Made by a program: the position numbers and the translations under genes. A stretch of DNA of 64,000 nucleotides from the NCBI RefSeq assembly GCF_032393985.1, contig NZ_CP135918.1, positions 806,001 to 870,000 on the forward strand. The letters run 5' to 3'. Source of the stretch: Fischerella sp. JS2. GTDB taxonomy: Bacteria > Cyanobacteriota > Cyanobacteriia > Cyanobacteriales > Nostocaceae. Below, one piece after another: positions 9,395 through 18,841 of this stretch; the stretch's first letter is position 1; every line of letters starts with the position of its first letter. The notes beneath the pieces are model-generated. The model had not been told where the DNA came from. It did not search any database and was given only the letters and a program-made list of their open reading frames with translations.

Positions 9395-9540
9395 TTTTAG
9401 TTGTATAAATTAGGGTTTAAAGCTTATAGATGGGTTAATTTGTTAGCAAAATTTTCAGGAGCAGTGAGGTTTTATTTATTAGTAGAGTCAGTATCTAGCC
9501 AACTCTACTTTTTTGGGCAAATGTCAATATAGACACTGAT

Positions 9541-9574
9541 TTTTATAAAAGCCTCCTGAAATTTACAGAAGGCT
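9541..9574 (-). terminator. Candidate terminator after the methyltransferase gene
   Basis: Read on the minus strand, AGCCTTCTG and CAGGAGGCT (9550-9574) form a 9-bp stem with one G-U pair and a 7-nt loop, followed by TTTTATAAAA. It sits 15 bp after the methyltransferase stop codon. Confidence 0.5.
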
Positions 9575-9589
9575 AGATTGAATCCTGCT

Positions 9590-10429
9590 TTAGCAGCTTT
9601 GGGAAAGCGGTTTTCTCAACACAAACAGATTGCTGTGTGCCAGCGAGGGATCGCGCTGAAGCAGATGATCAAAAAAGTTGAAAGGCCAGCGCAATAATTT
9701 AGGATAGTTGTACCCAGTAATTGATACACACTCATAATCATGTAGTGCAAATAGGTGCAACCATTCGCTATTAACACTGACGCGTAGATGCTTGCAGTCT
9801 ACAGCTGGATCAAGAGAAGCCCGAAAAGAAACTGAAGCAATATTAGCAGGAACTTTACCAAATAACAGACGGATACGATTCCACCACCAAGCGATGTTGG
9901 GAGTAGTGATCAGCAAATATCCACCTGGACGAAGTACACGCCGCAATTCTTGTAAAAATACGTCGGTGTCCATTAAGTGTTCAATAATGTCACCAGCAAT
10001 GATCACATCAAAGAAGTTATCTTCTACAGGACAAGCAGATTCTCCACTTACCCAAACATGCGTAAGGATACCAGCTCTTTTAGCTACCTCTAAGGGCGCT
10101 TCGGAAATGTCAAAGCCATGCATTTCGGTAATCTCACCGACTTGGGCTTTGTAGTAGGCTGCTTGTCCACCAGTACGACACCCAATATCTGCTACCCGTT
10201 TGCGGTTGGGTATTTGCTTGAGTGTTTCAATCAGCAAGGAAATTTTTTGACTAGCCCATTGAAATTGCTGGTGTTCTTCCTCATCAGACATCTCCTTGCT
10301 GTATTCGATCGCATTTGCTCCCAAATGCCCAGCAGCGATGCTGGTTTGCAGGAGAGTTTGTGTTTGATAGTCAGAATTTTCTACTTGAGAAGTTTGAGTT
10401 GTAGATAGTTGCTCCATATGTTGCTCCAT
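9590..10429 (-). CDS. Class I SAM-dependent methyltransferase
   Basis: Methyltransferase of 279 residues of the Methyltransf_11/UbiE-like group. Motif I is VADIGCRTGGQAAYY, the motif II acidic residue lies in MHGFDIS, motif post-II is VIIAGDIIEH, and LRRVLRPGGYLLITTPN is the typical post-I strand. It probably O-methylates a sugar of the polysaccharide, or modifies the lipid-linked chain to control its length. The context (between the ABC exporter and GT2 genes) supports a glycan role, but the substrate is inferred. Two in-frame ATGs lie in a duplicated ATATGGAGCAAC, so the start may be four codons later. Confidence 0.88.
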   Translation of the reverse strand: MEQHMEQLSTTQTSQVENSDYQTQTLLQTSIAAGHLGANAIEYSKEMSDEEEHQQFQWASQKISLLIETLKQIPNRKRVADIGCRTGGQAAYYKAQVGEITEMHGFDISEAPLEVAKRAGILTHVWVSGESACPVEDNFFDVIIAGDIIEHLMDTDVFLQELRRVLRPGGYLLITTPNIAWWWNRIRLLFGKVPANIASVSFRASLDPAVDCKHLRVSVNSEWLHLFALHDYECVSITGYNYPKLLRWPFNFFDHLLQRDPSLAHSNLFVLRKPLSQSC

Positions 10430-10470
10430 ATAGGGATTGATATAAATAGCAGGGATTTACTAAATTCAGA

Positions 10471-12318
10471 CTAAGTTGTAGAGCTACCCTGATTAGACTC
10501 GTACTGAGCCTGGTGATATTTCCAGAGTTTACCACGTTGCTCGAGTAAATCTTGATACTTGCCTTGTTCTACAATTCGACCCTGTTCTAGCACAACTACT
10601 TTATCTGCTTTGGCAATTGTAGAAAGGCGGTGAGCAATCGCAATCACTGTTCGACCAGCAGAAAGTTTTTCCAGAGATTCTTGAATTAACCTCTCTGTGA
10701 CTGAATCTAAAGCACTTGTGGCTTCATCTAAAATGAGAATTTGGGGATTGCGTAATAAAGCTCTAGCAATGGCTATTCGTTGCCTTTGTCCTCCGGATAA
10801 CCGCACACCGCGATCGCCTAACACTGTATCAAAACCTTCGGGCATTTCTTCGATAAAATCAAGTGCATTTGCTAAGCGTGCGGCTTCTCGAATTTCTGCT
10901 TCGGTTGCCCCTGGTGTACCGTAGGCAATATTGTTGCGGATAGAGGTATTAAAAATAAATGTATCTTGACTGACTACGGCCATTTTGCGTCGCCAAGAAT
11001 CAATTTCAAATTCTCGTACATCAACTCCGTCGACCAAAACCTTTCCTTCTGTGGGATCGTGGAAGCGAGGGATTAAATCAGCTAGGGTTGATTTTCCTGC
11101 ACCAGTAGATCCAACCAGTGCTGTCATTTTGCCTTTTTCGATGGAAAGTGTGATGTTATGCAAGACTAAATTCTCGCGATCATAACCAAAATCTACAGAA
11201 ACTACATCAATTGCTCTTTGCAACTCCCGAAACTCAATTTTGCCATTTTGAAAATAAACTTTATCATCAGGTTTAAGCAAATTTTGAATATTATCTATTG
11301 CTCCTCCTTGGCTACTGATAAAAGCTGTCGTTCCATTCAAGTCTTGAATAATCGGGATGATCCGAAATAGCACAAAAAAGAAAGTTAATAATTCGCCAAT
11401 TTGCATGAAGCCACTGGTCACGACAAAAATAATCATGCTAACCATGATCATTGTCGATGAAGCTTCTGCTACTGGTTTAGGAATATTAGAAATTAAAAAG
11501 TTTTTTTTCCACGCTTTGACGACGTTTTCACTAGCTTGATAATATCTCTTGCGCTCAAAGTCTTGAGTCGAAGATGCCTGAACTGTACGAATACCGTTGA
11601 GAAATTCTAAAGAAGTTGCAGTAAATTTGCCGTTAGCAATAGAAATACCAAAACTAATTTCTCTAATTCGTTTGTTCAGTGTGGAAACACCAACTCCTAT
11701 CAAACTAAATAATAGAAATGAAACAACTGTTAATTGCCATGATAAGACAAACAGCGATATAGAATAAATCAGTAGAGTTAAAGCCCTGGTGGTCAGAAAA
11801 GCTAGACCTCCAAAAATTTGTCTCACTCTTAAAATTTCAGTAGTCAGAATATCGATTAATTCACCAGATCGCTTTTTGGCAAAGTAGACTAAGCTTTGAG
11901 CTTGTAACTGTTCAAAAATACGTTTACATAAGTTATCTGCCAAATGAACTTCACAAAACTGGTTGCAAATCTGGGCAGTATAGCTTAAGGAAATACGTAT
12001 AAAAGTAGTAAAGATGATTAATGCTGATATTCTATATAGTCGTTCTGTAGCAGAAGCATTTACTCCTAAAATAGAGACATCAAACCATTGAATACCTGTT
12101 TTTACAGGTTCGGCATTTGGGCTTGTTAAACTTTGTAGAAAAGCAAGTAAAAAACCCAAACCGAAGCCTTCAAAAGTTGCTGCCAAAAACGAGAAAACCA
12201 AAGCAGCAATTACAAGTCGTCGGAAATGCTTAAACTCTCGTAAAATGAAGCGGTTATTTTTCCAAAAACTAGTAGCTTGCACTAACCTACGGGTTAACAG
12301 AGATATTTGTCGGGGCAT
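10471..12318 (-). CDS. hepA: HepA-like ABC exporter (heterocyst envelope polysaccharide)
   Basis: Half-size ABC exporter of 615 residues. The N-terminal transmembrane domain (about 30-330) has six predicted helices. The nucleotide-binding domain has Walker A GSTGAGKSTL, signature LSGGQRQR, Walker B ILILDEATSALD and the H-loop IAHRLST. The N-terminus (ATSFWKNNRFILREFKHFRRL, then AATFEGFGLGFLLAFLQSLTSPN) closely resembles what I recall of Anabaena HepA, an MsbA-like protein needed to deposit the heterocyst polysaccharide layer. It would flip or export the lipid-linked glycan. The HepC-like gene lies directly upstream, the same order as in Anabaena. Ordinary MsbA-type lipid exporters are the alternative, but context favours HepA. 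Confidence 0.82.
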   Translation of the reverse strand: MPRQISLLTRRLVQATSFWKNNRFILREFKHFRRLVIAALVFSFLAATFEGFGLGFLLAFLQSLTSPNAEPVKTGIQWFDVSILGVNASATERLYRISALIIFTTFIRISLSYTAQICNQFCEVHLADNLCKRIFEQLQAQSLVYFAKKRSGELIDILTTEILRVRQIFGGLAFLTTRALTLLIYSISLFVLSWQLTVVSFLLFSLIGVGVSTLNKRIREISFGISIANGKFTATSLEFLNGIRTVQASSTQDFERKRYYQASENVVKAWKKNFLISNIPKPVAEASSTMIMVSMIIFVVTSGFMQIGELLTFFFVLFRIIPIIQDLNGTTAFISSQGGAIDNIQNLLKPDDKVYFQNGKIEFRELQRAIDVVSVDFGYDRENLVLHNITLSIEKGKMTALVGSTGAGKSTLADLIPRFHDPTEGKVLVDGVDVREFEIDSWRRKMAVVSQDTFIFNTSIRNNIAYGTPGATEAEIREAARLANALDFIEEMPEGFDTVLGDRGVRLSGGQRQRIAIARALLRNPQILILDEATSALDSVTERLIQESLEKLSAGRTVIAIAHRLSTIAKADKVVVLEQGRIVEQGKYQDLLEQRGKLWKYHQAQYESNQGSSTT

Positions 12319-12452
12319 AATTTTCTATAAAAGTTCGGGATAGTAGCGCATACACGTTAAATCTTTAGCACTCAAGCATGAAGCAACTATCAAGCGGATG
12401 AGAAATATTAGAGAATATCTATGTCATTTTCCTAGTTCTAGATGTAGTAAGA

Positions 12453-12474
12453 AGTAGGATGATTACATCCTACT
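12453..12474 (-). promoter_or_regulatory. Hairpin in the hepC-hepA spacer
   Basis: AGTAGGATG (12453-12461) and CATCCTACT (12466-12474) form a perfect 9-bp stem with a 4-nt ATTA loop. On the minus strand it follows the hepC-like stop by 28 nt and is trailed by a weak TTCTTA. It could be a weak terminator or attenuator that sets the hepC:hepA ratio. Confidence 0.45.
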
Positions 12475-12501
12475 CTACATAGACCAGCAAGTATACGAAC
12501 A

Positions 12502-13251
12502 TTACAGTTCAAAGCTATTTACTGAATCCAAAATCAACTGATTGGACTCTGCTTCCTCTACCTGCCATGAACCCACAACTCCTGGTAGTTGATTTAGCTG
12601 TTGTTGTTCTTTGACACTTAGCTCTAGCGCTTCTGCTAATGTCCAGCAACGGGGTCCTGTTAAACTCATTTCACCCCGTAGTACATTTAATATCAATGGC
12701 AGATTGTGTAATCCTGTTTTTTTACTTACTGGTGTGGTGCGAAACTTAAATCCCCGAAATAACCTACCCCGTTCGCCAACGTGCCACTCCCTCTCCAAAA
12801 TCGGTTCTGAGGAAGACAGCTGCATTAATAATCCTAATCCTAATGCGATCAGACTTATTACTAGCAACAACAATAAGGCGACAATCCTATCTCCTAGCCG
12901 CTTCAAGGCTTTCAATAGAGGACTTTCTGATATATAGTAATTTTTACCAGAGTTTATACGTAAGTATATAGGCTTAGATGCTTGCTCACAGGCATTAGCC
13001 CAAAGGTTCAGCTTCGCTTCCCCTAGTTTTGGATCTATACGAACTAACTTAACTGAAGAATGTTTTAAGCATTCTACTAGTAATTGCTCATTATCTAATA
13101 CAGGCAGATATGGTTGCTTTAATTTTCCTAAAGGCTTTACTAACAACTGATCCCGTCGCCATACAAGTGTGCAGTATGGGTGGTGATCATCTCTTTGTGT
13201 TTGAGTTTCACCGTAGCAAGTGTCTAAAGATGAAATTATTGAAGTAGTCAT
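12502..13251 (-). CDS. hepC: HepC-like initiating sugar transferase, atypical active site
   Basis: Polyprenyl-phosphate hexose-1-phosphate transferase family protein, expected to load the first sugar onto undecaprenyl phosphate at the membrane. I start it at ATG 13251 (249 residues); an upstream ATG extends the frame to 13350 but adds an unlikely basic tail. Residues 1-115 form a soluble N-terminal domain of unknown type. A reentrant hydrophobic helix lies at about 122-145, then FKFRT (168-172), NVLRGEMSLTGPR (189-201) and PGVVGSWQV (223-231). The conserved SLDELPQ of the family reads GLHNLPL here (180-186), so the Asp-Glu catalytic dyad is His-Asn, and the segment from KFRT to this site is about 20 residues shorter than usual. 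Its position upstream of hepA matches Anabaena hepC. Activity is therefore uncertain. Confidence 0.72.
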   Translation of the reverse strand: MTTSIISSLDTCYGETQTQRDDHHPYCTLVWRRDQLLVKPLGKLKQPYLPVLDNEQLLVECLKHSSVKLVRIDPKLGEAKLNLWANACEQASKPIYLRINSGKNYYISESPLLKALKRLGDRIVALLLLLVISLIALGLGLLMQLSSSEPILEREWHVGERGRLFRGFKFRTTPVSKKTGLHNLPLILNVLRGEMSLTGPRCWTLAEALELSVKEQQQLNQLPGVVGSWQVEEAESNQLILDSVNSFEL

Positions 13252-14608
13252 ATGTTTTAAGTTATACTTATGGTAGATTACTGACCTGATATCAAAGGCC
13301 TTTGCGCCAAAGAATCTGATCTTAATTCTCACTCTTTTATTTAGAATCAAACTAGGGATTATTTAATTAAAAAACAAGATGAATTGTCATATAGACATCT
13401 ACACATCTTGTTTATTAAATTCCTGTTTGATAAGCTAGATATTTATAAGAAGTTAAAGATATCGTTTATCTTTTGATTGATCTAAAAAATACGTTTTTAA
13501 ACTTGAATTTTTTTTTCATTTTGTACTTTTAATTTTGGAATCAATGTGCTTCAATATCTAGGATATAAGACTCAGTAAGAATCGCGGTCATAAAAATAAA
13601 TTCTTTATTTACTCTTTAAAGAGATTGCGTGTTTCACAAAAAAATATTAAGTTACTATGAATTTCTTCTGTGATGAAACTACGTAAATGATTTTTCTTGA
13701 AAAATAATTTAGCAATTCACAAAATTTTAATTATTACGAACAAATATAATTTCAGGCAGAGAAAGCATTGCTTAATTTGGAAGTTTTAGTTCACGTACTA
13801 CATAAAATGTTAAGGTCAGCATTTACACACGGAGGACGATAGGCTTGAGAGTAATAGAGTAATACAGTTAGGTACTCTTAAGTAAGAAGGCAGAGGGCAG
13901 GAGGCAGAAGAGGTGAGGATTTGACGGATTTGACTTGTTTGTTCCATTCAGGCGATCGCCACCTGTGCACCTGTTTTCAAAAAGGGGGTATGGGAGTGTA
14001 AGGGTGTAGGAGAAAAATTGTGTTTATTGCATCTGTTGCAGCACGCACTCGCGATCGCAAGTACTCGCTTCATATCTGTCTTGCAAAGCAAATATCCCGC
14101 CCTCAAATAAATTTAGGGCTAAAAGCTAACTAGGCTCCATAGGCAATTATGCTTATGACAAGGAAATAAAAATTTAACTCCTACACCTCTACAACCATTT
14201 GCAAAACAGTCAATCATGAATATTGGTACACAACTAAACATGAAAATTCTTATCCCTTATGCCCTCTGCCTTATTTTCAAGCTAGAACTACACGGGCTAT
14301 TGCCCACAACGAGGGGATGAAAAATTAACGAACACAGATAAACACAGATGGACACCGATAGATTATCGGTTTGCTGTTAAGTTAATCCTCAATCCCTATT
14401 TTCGAGCTAGATGTAAAATTAATAGCCTTCGTCAACCCTCTCCTTACCAAGGAGAGGGGCTAGGGGTGAGGTTTTTTGTTATTAGTGATTAACCGAACTC
14501 TATACAAGTATTCCAATGGACAAGTTATAATTCCTTTCTGAAAAGATCTAATGAAAAATTAGCGCTACCCTTAAGTAGCGCTAACTGTGAACCATTAATT
14601 TCGATTGG
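13252..14608. other. Long spacer upstream of hepC-like gene: repeats, probable promoter region
   Basis: About 1.36 kb without a convincing gene. The first 550 bp next to hepC (13252-13800) are very AT-rich and repeat-poor, and probably hold the hepC promoter. From 13886 come an AAGGCAGAGGGCAGG-type heptad stretch and isolated HIP1 octamers. A fragment of the CACAGATAAACACAGATGG repeat follows at 14331-14350. A perfect CCCTCTCCTT/AAGGAGAGGG hairpin lies at 14436-14458. The right end holds the wzc terminator. No NtcA box of the GTAN8TAC form was noticed by eye. Confidence 0.6.
14553..14584 (-). terminator. Strong intrinsic terminator after the wzc-like gene
   Basis: Perfect 10-bp stem TTAGCGCTAC (14559-14568) with GTAGCGCTAA (14575-14584) and a 6-nt loop. 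On the minus strand it is followed directly by TTTTTC. It lies 25 bp after the wzc-like stop and separates the GT4-wzc unit from hepC-hepA. Confidence 0.8.
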
Positions 14609-16840
14609 CTATTCTTCTATTGCTCTTTGCAATGCAAGTGAGTGTTGTTTTGCATAAGGTACATAGGTGCTGCCAGAATCTGATACTCCATTTGCTACAA
14701 CACCAATGAGATTTAATCTACTAAGCATAGCTGTAGCTTGTGCTAGTTGAGTCCTTGTGACTCTACCAATACTGGCTACCATGACCACACTACGACAAGC
14801 TGAGGCTGTGAGTAGAGCATCTACTAAACCGAGAACCGGAGGAGCATCTACAATTACCAAATCATAGTTCTCTTCAAAGGCAGCCATCAATTCTTCCATG
14901 CGGGGGGAACTCAACAAATTAGCTGGGTCGGCTGGTGCGGGACCAGCTGTCAAAATATCTATGTAGGATGAGCCAGCAGAAGGAATACTAATTTGATTGG
15001 GTAGAGTAGACTCACTCACCAGTAAAGTGGAAAGTCCTTGTTCGTTAGGAAGATTGAGTTGTTTGTGCAAGTTGGGAGCGCGTAGGTTAGCATCAATGAG
15101 TAATACTCGTTTGTGTAAACGAGCAGCACTCATTGCTAAACCCAAAGCCAAACCTGATTTACCTTCATCAGGTAACGCCGAAGTCACCATCAAAGATTTG
15201 AAGGTGGAAACTGAATTTAAAAGTTCAATATTCTTATAAATCAGATCCAGTGATTCCCAACGTGGAGGGGATTGCAGAACCTGAATTGTCCAAGGTGCAA
15301 GTACCTCTGGCTTACCAAAGGGTAACTTGAAGACTGATTCTCTAGTTTTAGCAGGTGGCAGTTTGGGAGTAGTTCCCAATACTGGTAAAGCAGTCTGCCT
15401 TTCTAATTCAGCAGTAGTATGAACAGAATCATCAGATGCATCACGAATAAAGGCAGCAACACCTCCTAACATCAGCCCAACAACTGCACCCAACATCAAA
15501 TTTTGCTTGAGGTTGGGGCCCATAAAGATACCCTTGCGGGGTGGCTCTACAACTTGCCAGTTAAATCCTCCTTTGTCAAGTTCCTGCTGTAACTGTTGTT
15601 GTGCCTTTAACAGTTCTTGCAGTCTTTCACGACCAAGTTGAATTTGAGGTTGTAGGCGACTGTACTCAGCTAATTTGGCTGGAAAACCTTTGAGTTCATC
15701 ACGTACCTGTTGTTCTTTTTGGGCTAAACTTTGGTCACGAGCTGCCAAGGCGAGTAAATTGGTTTGTGTTTCTACTAACTGACCAGCAAGAGTCAGGTCA
15801 ATTTCGCTCTTCTGCCCTTGGTTAAGCAGATTACCTCCTGAGGCATTGACATTAGCCTGTTGTGCTCCTAAAGTATTTCCTGCTTCTTGTTGCAACAATT
15901 CTTTCTGTTGTTGCAGTTGTTCTACTAGCTTGATCACACTGGGAGCTTGATCAGTAAAGCGCAAGCGTTCCTGTGCTAAGGCTAATTGCGTTTTTTGGAT
16001 TTCGTTGAGTAATGCTTGATAGCGGGTAGACTGACTTAAACGAGCCTCTACAAGGGCATTTTGTGGAGTACTTTGCAACTGTTGTTGCAAAGATGCATAA
16101 CGAGCTTTTGCCTCTTCATATTGAGCGCGAGTTGTGCGTCGGTCCTGAAGAATAGCGTTTAAATTATCTTCTAGAGATTTTGCCTGTGCTTCTGGGTCAA
16201 TTAAATTTTGATTTCTACGAAAGCGCTGTAAGTTTGCTTCTGCTCTATTGACTTCTTCTACGGTGTCTCTTAACTGTTGTTGGACAACTCTTAGACCTTT
16301 TCTTAAACGCTCAGCTTGTTGTTGTTGGTTGTATTCCAAATATACTTGTCTAATTGCATTTAGAACTCTTTGTGTTTTATCTGGATCTGTATCGGTATAT
16401 TCCGCTTGAAAAATATTGGTGGCAAGATTGTCTTCTCTTGTTCTTAATTGATTTAATACCAAAGCGCTCTGAATCTCGTCTACTGTTATATCTGGGTACT
16501 CTGGCTTGAGTTTGTCAACTGCTTGTTGAATAAGCACCGAGCTTTGCATGATATTCAACTGAGTCGCAGTATCAATTACAACGTTAGAATCGGTAAAAGA
16601 ACTTCCTGTAGTTGGTGTTCCTTGTGTATTACCTTCATAGTTAGGTTTCACCAACAGTTGCATTGAGCTTTTGTATGTTGGTGGTGTTCTTTTGGTGATC
16701 AAAGCCGCACCAGCAATACAAGTGATAAATACTACTAAAAACCAAGGAAGTCTGCGGATGAGTACCGCAAAGATTTGCCCATAACCCGGTTCTGTTTCAT
16801 TAACTGGATTTACATGGGGACTCAGACTGGATTGAATCAC
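14609..16840 (-). CDS. Wzc-like polysaccharide co-polymerase with BY-kinase domain
   Basis: Chain-length regulator and bacterial tyrosine autokinase of 743 residues. A TM helix near 33-52 is followed by a Wzz domain, a long coiled-coil region (about 180-430, Gln/Glu/Leu-rich), a PxxP-type second TM near 450-470, and a C-terminal kinase domain. The kinase has Walker A LPDEGKSG, Walker A' VLLIDANLRAP and Walker B LVIVDAPP. The C-terminal tail has only two tyrosines (TYVPYAK), fewer than the usual Tyr cluster of Wzc, so autophosphorylation control may be reduced. The start is GTG 16840, with GAGGGAT 8-10 nt upstream. It lies 24 bp after the GT4 gene and is probably co-transcribed with it. From memory, the Anabaena island gene alr2833 is of this type. 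Confidence 0.9.
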   Translation of the reverse strand: MIQSSLSPHVNPVNETEPGYGQIFAVLIRRLPWFLVVFITCIAGAALITKRTPPTYKSSMQLLVKPNYEGNTQGTPTTGSSFTDSNVVIDTATQLNIMQSSVLIQQAVDKLKPEYPDITVDEIQSALVLNQLRTREDNLATNIFQAEYTDTDPDKTQRVLNAIRQVYLEYNQQQQAERLRKGLRVVQQQLRDTVEEVNRAEANLQRFRRNQNLIDPEAQAKSLEDNLNAILQDRRTTRAQYEEAKARYASLQQQLQSTPQNALVEARLSQSTRYQALLNEIQKTQLALAQERLRFTDQAPSVIKLVEQLQQQKELLQQEAGNTLGAQQANVNASGGNLLNQGQKSEIDLTLAGQLVETQTNLLALAARDQSLAQKEQQVRDELKGFPAKLAEYSRLQPQIQLGRERLQELLKAQQQLQQELDKGGFNWQVVEPPRKGIFMGPNLKQNLMLGAVVGLMLGGVAAFIRDASDDSVHTTAELERQTALPVLGTTPKLPPAKTRESVFKLPFGKPEVLAPWTIQVLQSPPRWESLDLIYKNIELLNSVSTFKSLMVTSALPDEGKSGLALGLAMSAARLHKRVLLIDANLRAPNLHKQLNLPNEQGLSTLLVSESTLPNQISIPSAGSSYIDILTAGPAPADPANLLSSPRMEELMAAFEENYDLVIVDAPPVLGLVDALLTASACRSVVMVASIGRVTRTQLAQATAMLSRLNLIGVVANGVSDSGSTYVPYAKQHSLALQRAIEE

Positions 16841-16864
16841 GTTTACTATCCCTCAGCTAACAAG

Positions 16865-17965
16865 TCAAACTAGTGAAATGTTTAAATTACAAGCTTGATC
16901 AACAACTTGGTCAACTTTACTAAAGAAAGCTTCCTCTGAAAAGTTTGCCACTGCATGATTACGAATGTCTTCGTAATCCCAATCAATTTCCCTGGCTTCT
17001 AGTAGAGCTGCTTGAATGGATTCAGGTGTTTGCCTCTTAAAAAATACACCAGTTTTACCAGGTATTTGAGTATCCAATACTCCACCTGCTCCATAGGCAA
17101 TTACCGGTGTGCCACTAGCATTTGCCTCTACTGGAACTAATCCATAATCTTCTAGAGCTGCTACTATAATGGAGCTAGCTTTAGCGAACAATTGTGTACG
17201 TTGGGCATCTGGGACGTGTCCTAAAAACTCTACATTACTAAGAGCTTTCGATTGTAAGCGTTCTCGCTCTGGACCATCTCCTGATATTAATAATCGCCAT
17301 CCCAGCCAATTAAAAGCTTCGACTATTATATCAAGACGTTTGTAGCTGATCATCCGAGCTGAGGCTAGATAGTAATCTTCTTTGGACTTTGTAAAAACAA
17401 ATTTACTAGTATCAATAGGATAATTAATAACAATAGCTTTTTTGCCGTAAGTAGTTTGAATACGACGGGCTACAACGCTGGAATTTGCTATGTAAAGGTC
17501 TGGTTCTTGTGCATATGCAAGATCCACCTTTCTCATCACTTGAAAAACTTGTTCGATTAAAGGAGCAAAGTATCTATAATCTCCGTACTCCCGTAAATAT
17601 GTTTCTGTATCCCATAAAAAACGAGTGATGTTATGACAAAAGCAAATATGCTTTGCTGAAGGGCTTTTTCGCACTGCTTTAGCGAAACTAGTGCTACTAC
17701 TAATTATCAAATCATATTCCTGTAAGTCTAAAGCACGAAAGGCTGGAAAATAAAAAGGAGCCATGAGGCGAAAATATTTAGCAGCGCCAGGAATATTTTG
17801 CAAAAAAGTTGTATTGACAATCCGTTCACCCAAATCGATTGTTTGTTGGGGGTCATACAAAGACGTGTAGATGTCTGCTTGGGGGTAGCGTTTACAAAGT
17901 AATTCAAAGACTCTTTCTGCGCCCCCTCGCTGGGTTAAGTAATCATGGACTAAAGCTACTTTCAT
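16865..17965 (-). CDS. Family 4 glycosyltransferase (WbaZ-like)
   Basis: GT-B glycosyltransferase of 366 residues. The N-terminus MKVALVHDYLTQRGGAERVF holds the Gly-rich acceptor loop typical of WbaZ/mannosyltransferase-like GT4s. The C-terminal domain has LLISGDGPERERL and the EX7E-type site GLVPVEANASGTPVIAYG. It acts in the cytoplasm on the lipid-linked oligosaccharide. First gene of a two-gene unit with the wzc-like gene (24-bp spacer); the 950-bp spacer upstream presumably carries its promoter. Confidence 0.9.
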   Translation of the reverse strand: MKVALVHDYLTQRGGAERVFELLCKRYPQADIYTSLYDPQQTIDLGERIVNTTFLQNIPGAAKYFRLMAPFYFPAFRALDLQEYDLIISSSTSFAKAVRKSPSAKHICFCHNITRFLWDTETYLREYGDYRYFAPLIEQVFQVMRKVDLAYAQEPDLYIANSSVVARRIQTTYGKKAIVINYPIDTSKFVFTKSKEDYYLASARMISYKRLDIIVEAFNWLGWRLLISGDGPERERLQSKALSNVEFLGHVPDAQRTQLFAKASSIIVAALEDYGLVPVEANASGTPVIAYGAGGVLDTQIPGKTGVFFKRQTPESIQAALLEAREIDWDYEDIRNHAVANFSEEAFFSKVDQVVDQACNLNISLV

Positions 17966-18591
17966 ATTCTTTGTAAGTTGAGTCTATACAACAGCATTAA
18001 CTGAAAAATAAATTCTTAACACCATACTCATGCTTAGTTATTCGTTAACACATCTTTAAATACAATCTGTGCATAAGAAAATCCTGATATGACTTTCAAG
18101 TTTTAAAAGTTCCCTGTAAATTCCGGTTTTTATAAATTTTTGATGAAGTTCCCTAGCCTGTACAAACAAGAAACGATCGCTTGGGTAAGGGTTTCTAGGA
18201 CTTCACCCTCAAGTTAGACGAGCTATGCATTGTGCTTATCTAGATAATAAGGATATATGATGTTTTTTTAACTGTATTGTTACCGATTGACCAATTCAAA
18301 GAATTTTCTAAGGAGTACCTTACTAGCTTGTCAAGTAGCTTTAGTGGTAATTTATTGAAAATTGGCATCAGTGATTTTTTGATTGGTGTTTTTAAAGTGT
18401 TCATACCGAGATTTTCCTTGAAATGGGAGAAAAAGTTTAGTATTATATGATCTTGTTTACAAAAACTTTAATTTTTGTGGGATTTACTAATGAGATACCC
18501 CAATTTACCCTATGTTGGAGGGGATATTCACTAAGAATACATTCGTTTATTATAAATTTTTATTCTTTTTGCAGATATTTCATTAACAGAC
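17966..18591. other. Promoter-side spacer of the GT4-wzc unit, no gene seen
   Basis: About 620 bp of AT-rich sequence before a MITE-like element. No ORF with coding character and no tRNA was seen. The part nearest the GT4 start (17966-18120) is where a promoter would be expected, but no clear sigma-70 or NtcA box stands out. Confidence 0.5.
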
Positions 18592-18724
18592 CTCTTGCAA
18601 AAATAAAAATAACCCCTCCTTAACCCTCCCATTTCAGGGAGGGAGTAAGATTTATTACCACCTTGCGCAGTAATTGAGAGGGTTAGTTGGAGTAATTGAG
18701 AGGGTTAGTTAGACTTTTGCAAGA
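18592..18724. mobile_element. MITE-like element with CTCTTGCAAAA ends and internal tandem repeat
   Basis: CTCTTGCAAAA at 18592-18602 and its complement TTTTGCAAGAG at 18715-18725 bound a 133-bp non-coding element. Inside are a CCCTCC/GGGAGG hairpin and a near-perfect 22-bp tandem duplication (AGTAATTGAGAGGGTTAGTT at 18669-18688 and 18691-18710). There is no transposase, so it would move only in trans. A similar end (AGACTTTTGCAACAG) appears alone near 59692. Confidence 0.6.
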
Positions 18725-18841
18725 GATTTATTTGGCAGCCAGGGAGACAAGGAGGACAAGACAAGGGAAATGGTATAAGCGCAGTCTGTAGGTACTTCAC
18801 ATGGTTTAGAGAAGCGATCGCAATATTCTTACCTGTATAGC

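Noticed and set aside
9792-10154. 120-residue plus-strand frame opposite the methyltransferase
   Set aside because: Fully antisense to a gene with clear SAM motifs; composition is that of a shadow frame.
12502-13251. Frameshift explaining the short active-site region of the HepC-like protein
   Set aside because: The frame reads smoothly across the region and both flanking motifs are in the same frame; I found no alternative frame with DELPQ. It was kept as a true divergence, pending resequencing.
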